From CAZPHU01 sp964419255 (GTDB lineage: Bacteria; Fibrobacterota; Chitinivibrionia; Chitinivibrionales; CAYFVL01), in assembly GCA_964419255.1 (NCBI GenBank), contig CAYQOU010000033.1, positions 1-44,136 of the forward strand: a stretch of DNA of 44,136 nt, given 5' to 3'. Below the pieces are notes generated by a model. That model searched no databases. It had not been told where the DNA came from and was given only the letters and a program-made list of their open reading frames with translations. Positions 41,866-44,136 of this stretch are shown in pieces (position 1 is the stretch's first letter; every line of letters starts with the position of its first letter). The translations under genes were made by a program, and so were the position numbers.

Positions 41866-42125
41866 ACTGATCAGCAGACTCCTTTTGCAGGGAATAATAA
41901 AGATTGCGCCGGACGCGGCCATCAGGCACTATGCTGCGCACGCGGTTTTGCTTTCTTGCCGGACACCTGTCTTTCGTATACCGGCGCAGAGTAAAAATAC
42001 ACAAAATGTTGTCGTCGAATAAAAGATTACCACCTGCCCTTGTATACGGTCATCGTCATGACCGATATTTCTATTGCGCGCACTCCTTATAATAAATCCC
42101 CGAAAGTGGTGTTCAGCATTGTATC

Positions 42126-42374
42126 ATGATTGACTGTATCTTCTCTTTACCTTTTCTGGCGGTTGTGGGAGTTGCTACGATTACTGTAATCGCGGTGATC
42201 GCTTTGCGTATCACCCTCAAATATACCGCATTTATACTTTTTATGATCTGCACCATTCTCTTCGGGTTGATCAAATGGGGAGTCATCGATGCCGAAAAGG
42301 TGGAAGACCTTCGCGAAAAGCTTCACCTGGAAACCAGAGAGAGAATTGACAGGACACTGCACAAGAGGCAATAA
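42126..42374 (+). CDS. Small two-helix membrane protein, unknown
   Basis: An 82-aa protein with two hydrophobic helices (about 5-27 and 32-52), then a charged amphipathic tail (DAEKVEDLREKLHLETRERI). The ribosome site is weak. It lies 20 nt before the hydrolase gene on the same strand, so co-expression is likely. No family recognised. Confidence 0.6.
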   Translation: MIDCIFSLPFLAVVGVATITVIAVIALRITLKYTAFILFMICTILFGLIKWGVIDAEKVEDLREKLHLETRERIDRTLHKRQ

Positions 42375-42394
42375 TCAGATGACCGGAGTGTCGC

Positions 42395-42871
42395 ATGGCA
42401 GGTTTTAAGGTTCATACGGTGGGAGGAGTTTTTTCGGCGCTGCTTGTCTACGGCATCTTATTGGGCATCGCCTGTATCGCGGAGCTGGAGCCTGTGATGA
42501 TGTTTGTGGCGCATAGACCAACCTTTCTGGGGCTCTGCGCTCTCACGGTTCTGTGCGCATTGTTTCCGGATATCGATACAAACAGTGTTGTTCATGAGAC
42601 AGTTTACGGCGCGCTGGTTGTGGTCGATATTTTTCTGATCGTAGCCAAATTCTATGTCGCCGCATCGGTGCTGGGGCTTGTGGCAATGATACCGATTCTG
42701 GGCAAGCACCGGGGGTGGACTCACAGCTGGTTCAGTTGTTTTCTCATGCCACTGCCGCTTTTGATGATTCCGGTGTTTACTTTTGGACAGCCCTGGTGGC
42801 ACGGGATTTTGTGGTACGGTGCCGCGGTGGCAGGCTACGCAACCCATCTGGCTATCGATGCGGTTTTCTGA
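42395..42871 (+). CDS. YdjM-like membrane-bound metal-dependent hydrolase
   Basis: A 158-aa membrane protein of the DUF457/YdjM family. H7 in FKVHTVGG, FPDIDT (57-62), HRGWTHSWF and a final GYATHLAIDAVF supply the conserved His/Asp set that would bind metal, spread over four or five helices. GGAG lies 8 nt before the ATG. The family is annotated as inner-membrane hydrolases; the substrate is not known. Confidence 0.85.
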   Translation: MAGFKVHTVGGVFSALLVYGILLGIACIAELEPVMMFVAHRPTFLGLCALTVLCALFPDIDTNSVVHETVYGALVVVDIFLIVAKFYVAASVLGLVAMIPILGKHRGWTHSWFSCFLMPLPLLMIPVFTFGQPWWHGILWYGAAVAGYATHLAIDAVF

Positions 42872-42991
42872 GGCCTGATTCGGCAGCGCGGCAAGTGTCG
42901 ATTGTTGCGTTATGTCGTCACCCCATCTCTTGTGTAAAGCAGAAGAGAAAAGAAAGATTCCGGCTCTGCCGGGCCCGGAGGGTAATATACT

Positions 42992-44136
42992 ATGAGATTT
43001 TTGCACTGTTCGGATATACACCTTGGTCGCAGACCGGTCGGTAAAGTGGGGGAATTTTCACGCAAACGCTTCGATGACTATTTTGCGGCTTTCGACAGAA
43101 TAATCGATATCGCCATCGAGCATGCGGTGGATGCTTTCCTGATCAGCGGGGATATGTTTGACAGACGGGAGCTGGGACCGGAGGTGCTCGAAAGAAGTGT
43201 CGATCTCCTGCAGCGGCTCAAAGACAAATCTATTCCGGTGATCGTGGTGGAAGGCAATCACGATAATGTCACCTTCGGTCAGGAACACGACTCCTGGCTG
43301 ACGTTTCTGGAAAACAGAAAACTGATTGTCAGGCCCAGCTATACGCTCGATGAGCAGGGATACACGTTTACCCCCTACCTGCTCGATGGTATCGCATTTT
43401 ATGGAATCGGATACCCCGGCGCGATGGTCAACGAGACTCTGACCGAGCTGGCCCAACACCTGAAATCGGAAAGCCGGGAGTGTGTGGTACTTGTTCATAC
43501 CGCGCCGGCGGGCACGGATATTCTTCCGGGAACAGTGGATTACGCGGTGCTTGATCTTTTCGAGGGACGTGTCCTTTACATGGCGGGTGGACACTTTCAT
43601 GCCGCGCGCACCTATCCGGAAAAGCAACCGTTTTTCTTCATCCCCGGCTCCAGTGAATACTGGGATCTGGGCGAGCGGGGTAGAAAGGGATGTCTGATTT
43701 TTGACACCCTCACCCGTACACACACTTTTCATTCCTCCGATCCCCGGAGGCTTCTGCGCTTCACTGTAGATATCACCGCGACCAGTGAATCCGAAGCCCG
43801 AAAGCAGTTACTGTCCGCGGTTGATGACCTGGATATCACCCAGGGAGAGGACATCGTGCTGGGGGAGTGCATGATGCAGTCGTCTGTCTACCTGGAACCG
43901 GCCTGGCTGGAGGAGCAACTGATGCAGCGGGGTGCTCTCAAATCGCAGATACGAATCAGATATCCCGGGGAGGAGGAGCGCAAAAGTGTTCACGCGGCAA
44001 TGGCTGCCGTCGAGGAGATCGAGGAAGAGGTGATACGCAGGTGGGAGTTTTTCGGCCGTCATGCATCCGATATCGTAACGGCCATGGACAAACTCAAGGG
44101 GTATCAGCGGGAGAGAAACCAGCAGCTTTTCTTCGA
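42992..44136 (+). CDS. sbcD: SbcD/Mre11-type exonuclease subunit, truncated by window end
   Basis: The first 381 residues of a metallophosphoesterase nuclease. All five metal motifs are seen: CSDIHLG (D8, H10), SGDMFD (D54), EGNHD (88-91), LVHTAP (H169) and GGHFH (H201, H203). The capping domain follows, and the frame is still open at 44136. GGAGGG lies 9 nt before the ATG. SbcD pairs with the SMC-like SbcC to process hairpin and double-strand DNA ends; sbcC would be expected just downstream, outside the window. Confidence 0.92.
   Translation, partial: MRFLHCSDIHLGRRPVGKVGEFSRKRFDDYFAAFDRIIDIAIEHAVDAFLISGDMFDRRELGPEVLERSVDLLQRLKDKSIPVIVVEGNHDNVTFGQEHDSWLTFLENRKLIVRPSYTLDEQGYTFTPYLLDGIAFYGIGYPGAMVNETLTELAQHLKSESRECVVLVHTAPAGTDILPGTVDYAVLDLFEGRVLYMAGGHFHAARTYPEKQPFFFIPGSSEYWDLGERGRKGCLIFDTLTRTHTFHSSDPRRLLRFTVDITATSESEARKQLLSAVDDLDITQGEDIVLGECMMQSSVYLEPAWLEEQLMQRGALKSQIRIRYPGEEERKSVHAAMAAVEEIEEEVIRRWEFFGRHASDIVTAMDKLKGYQRERNQQLFF

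Overview
The window reads as a chromosomal segment of a Gram-negative, probably anaerobic bacterium of the FCB group, most plausibly Fibrobacterota (Chitinivibrionia-like). This taxonomic call is inference. It rests on the mix of a PorV-type outer-membrane protein, a protein with a type-A (T9SS-like) C-terminal sorting domain, a Gld-type ABC transporter operon with a DUF4340 protein, a small Hc1 histone-like protein, a Rex redox repressor and a complete six-gene Rnf complex. The standard code fits throughout. Three runs of exactly 100 N are scaffold joins. Each is flanked by an exact direct duplication, so the contig ends overlap and little or no sequence need be missing.

Layout. (1) 54-5322 (-): a tightly packed operon of a MoxR-type AAA ATPase, a 603-aa protein with a possible TraB/DUF5682-like N-terminus, an unknown exported protein, a NusG-domain-II protein and a membrane protein that looks like a Gx/ECF substrate component fused to an EcfT-like half. 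(2) 5871-11901: a DUF2225 zinc protein (-) diverges from rex-serC-serA (+), followed by ettA (+). (3) 12054-22708 (-): a cell-surface cluster. It holds a membrane-anchored protein with a MuF-like Cys/His motif, a PorV barrel carrying a WxGT-type propeller, a large M6-peptidase homologue that has lost its HExxH residues, and a metallopeptidase-propeller-barrel protein. An orphan sorting-domain fragment lies at the end. (4) 22778-24001 (-): NADP-type isocitrate dehydrogenase, then tRNA-Gly(CCC) on + with its own promoter and terminator. (5) 24413-28901 (-): ABC ATPase, permease, GldG-like and DUF4340. (6) 29348-33374 (-): an Hc1-like small gene, sppA, a LysM lytic transglycosylase and a Cys-rich small protein. 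(7) 33858-39196 (-): rnfCDGEAB. (8) 39610-44136: DUF4416 (+) convergent with a B12-type radical SAM protein (-), then a small membrane protein, a YdjM-like hydrolase and a truncated sbcD (+).

How the parts relate. Rnf couples ferredoxin and NAD redox to an ion gradient, Rex senses NADH/NAD, and Icd makes NADPH. The NusG-II/Gx pair resembles genes often found with flavin-dependent membrane electron transfer. Envelope biology dominates the rest: surface proteins, a Gld-like transporter, a murein transglycosylase and SppA. The most unusual material is the surface cluster at 12.2-22.7 kb, with its pseudo-protease and PorV-propeller fusion, followed by the MoxR operon. A GC-rich hairpin repeat with compensatory stem changes also occurs twice.
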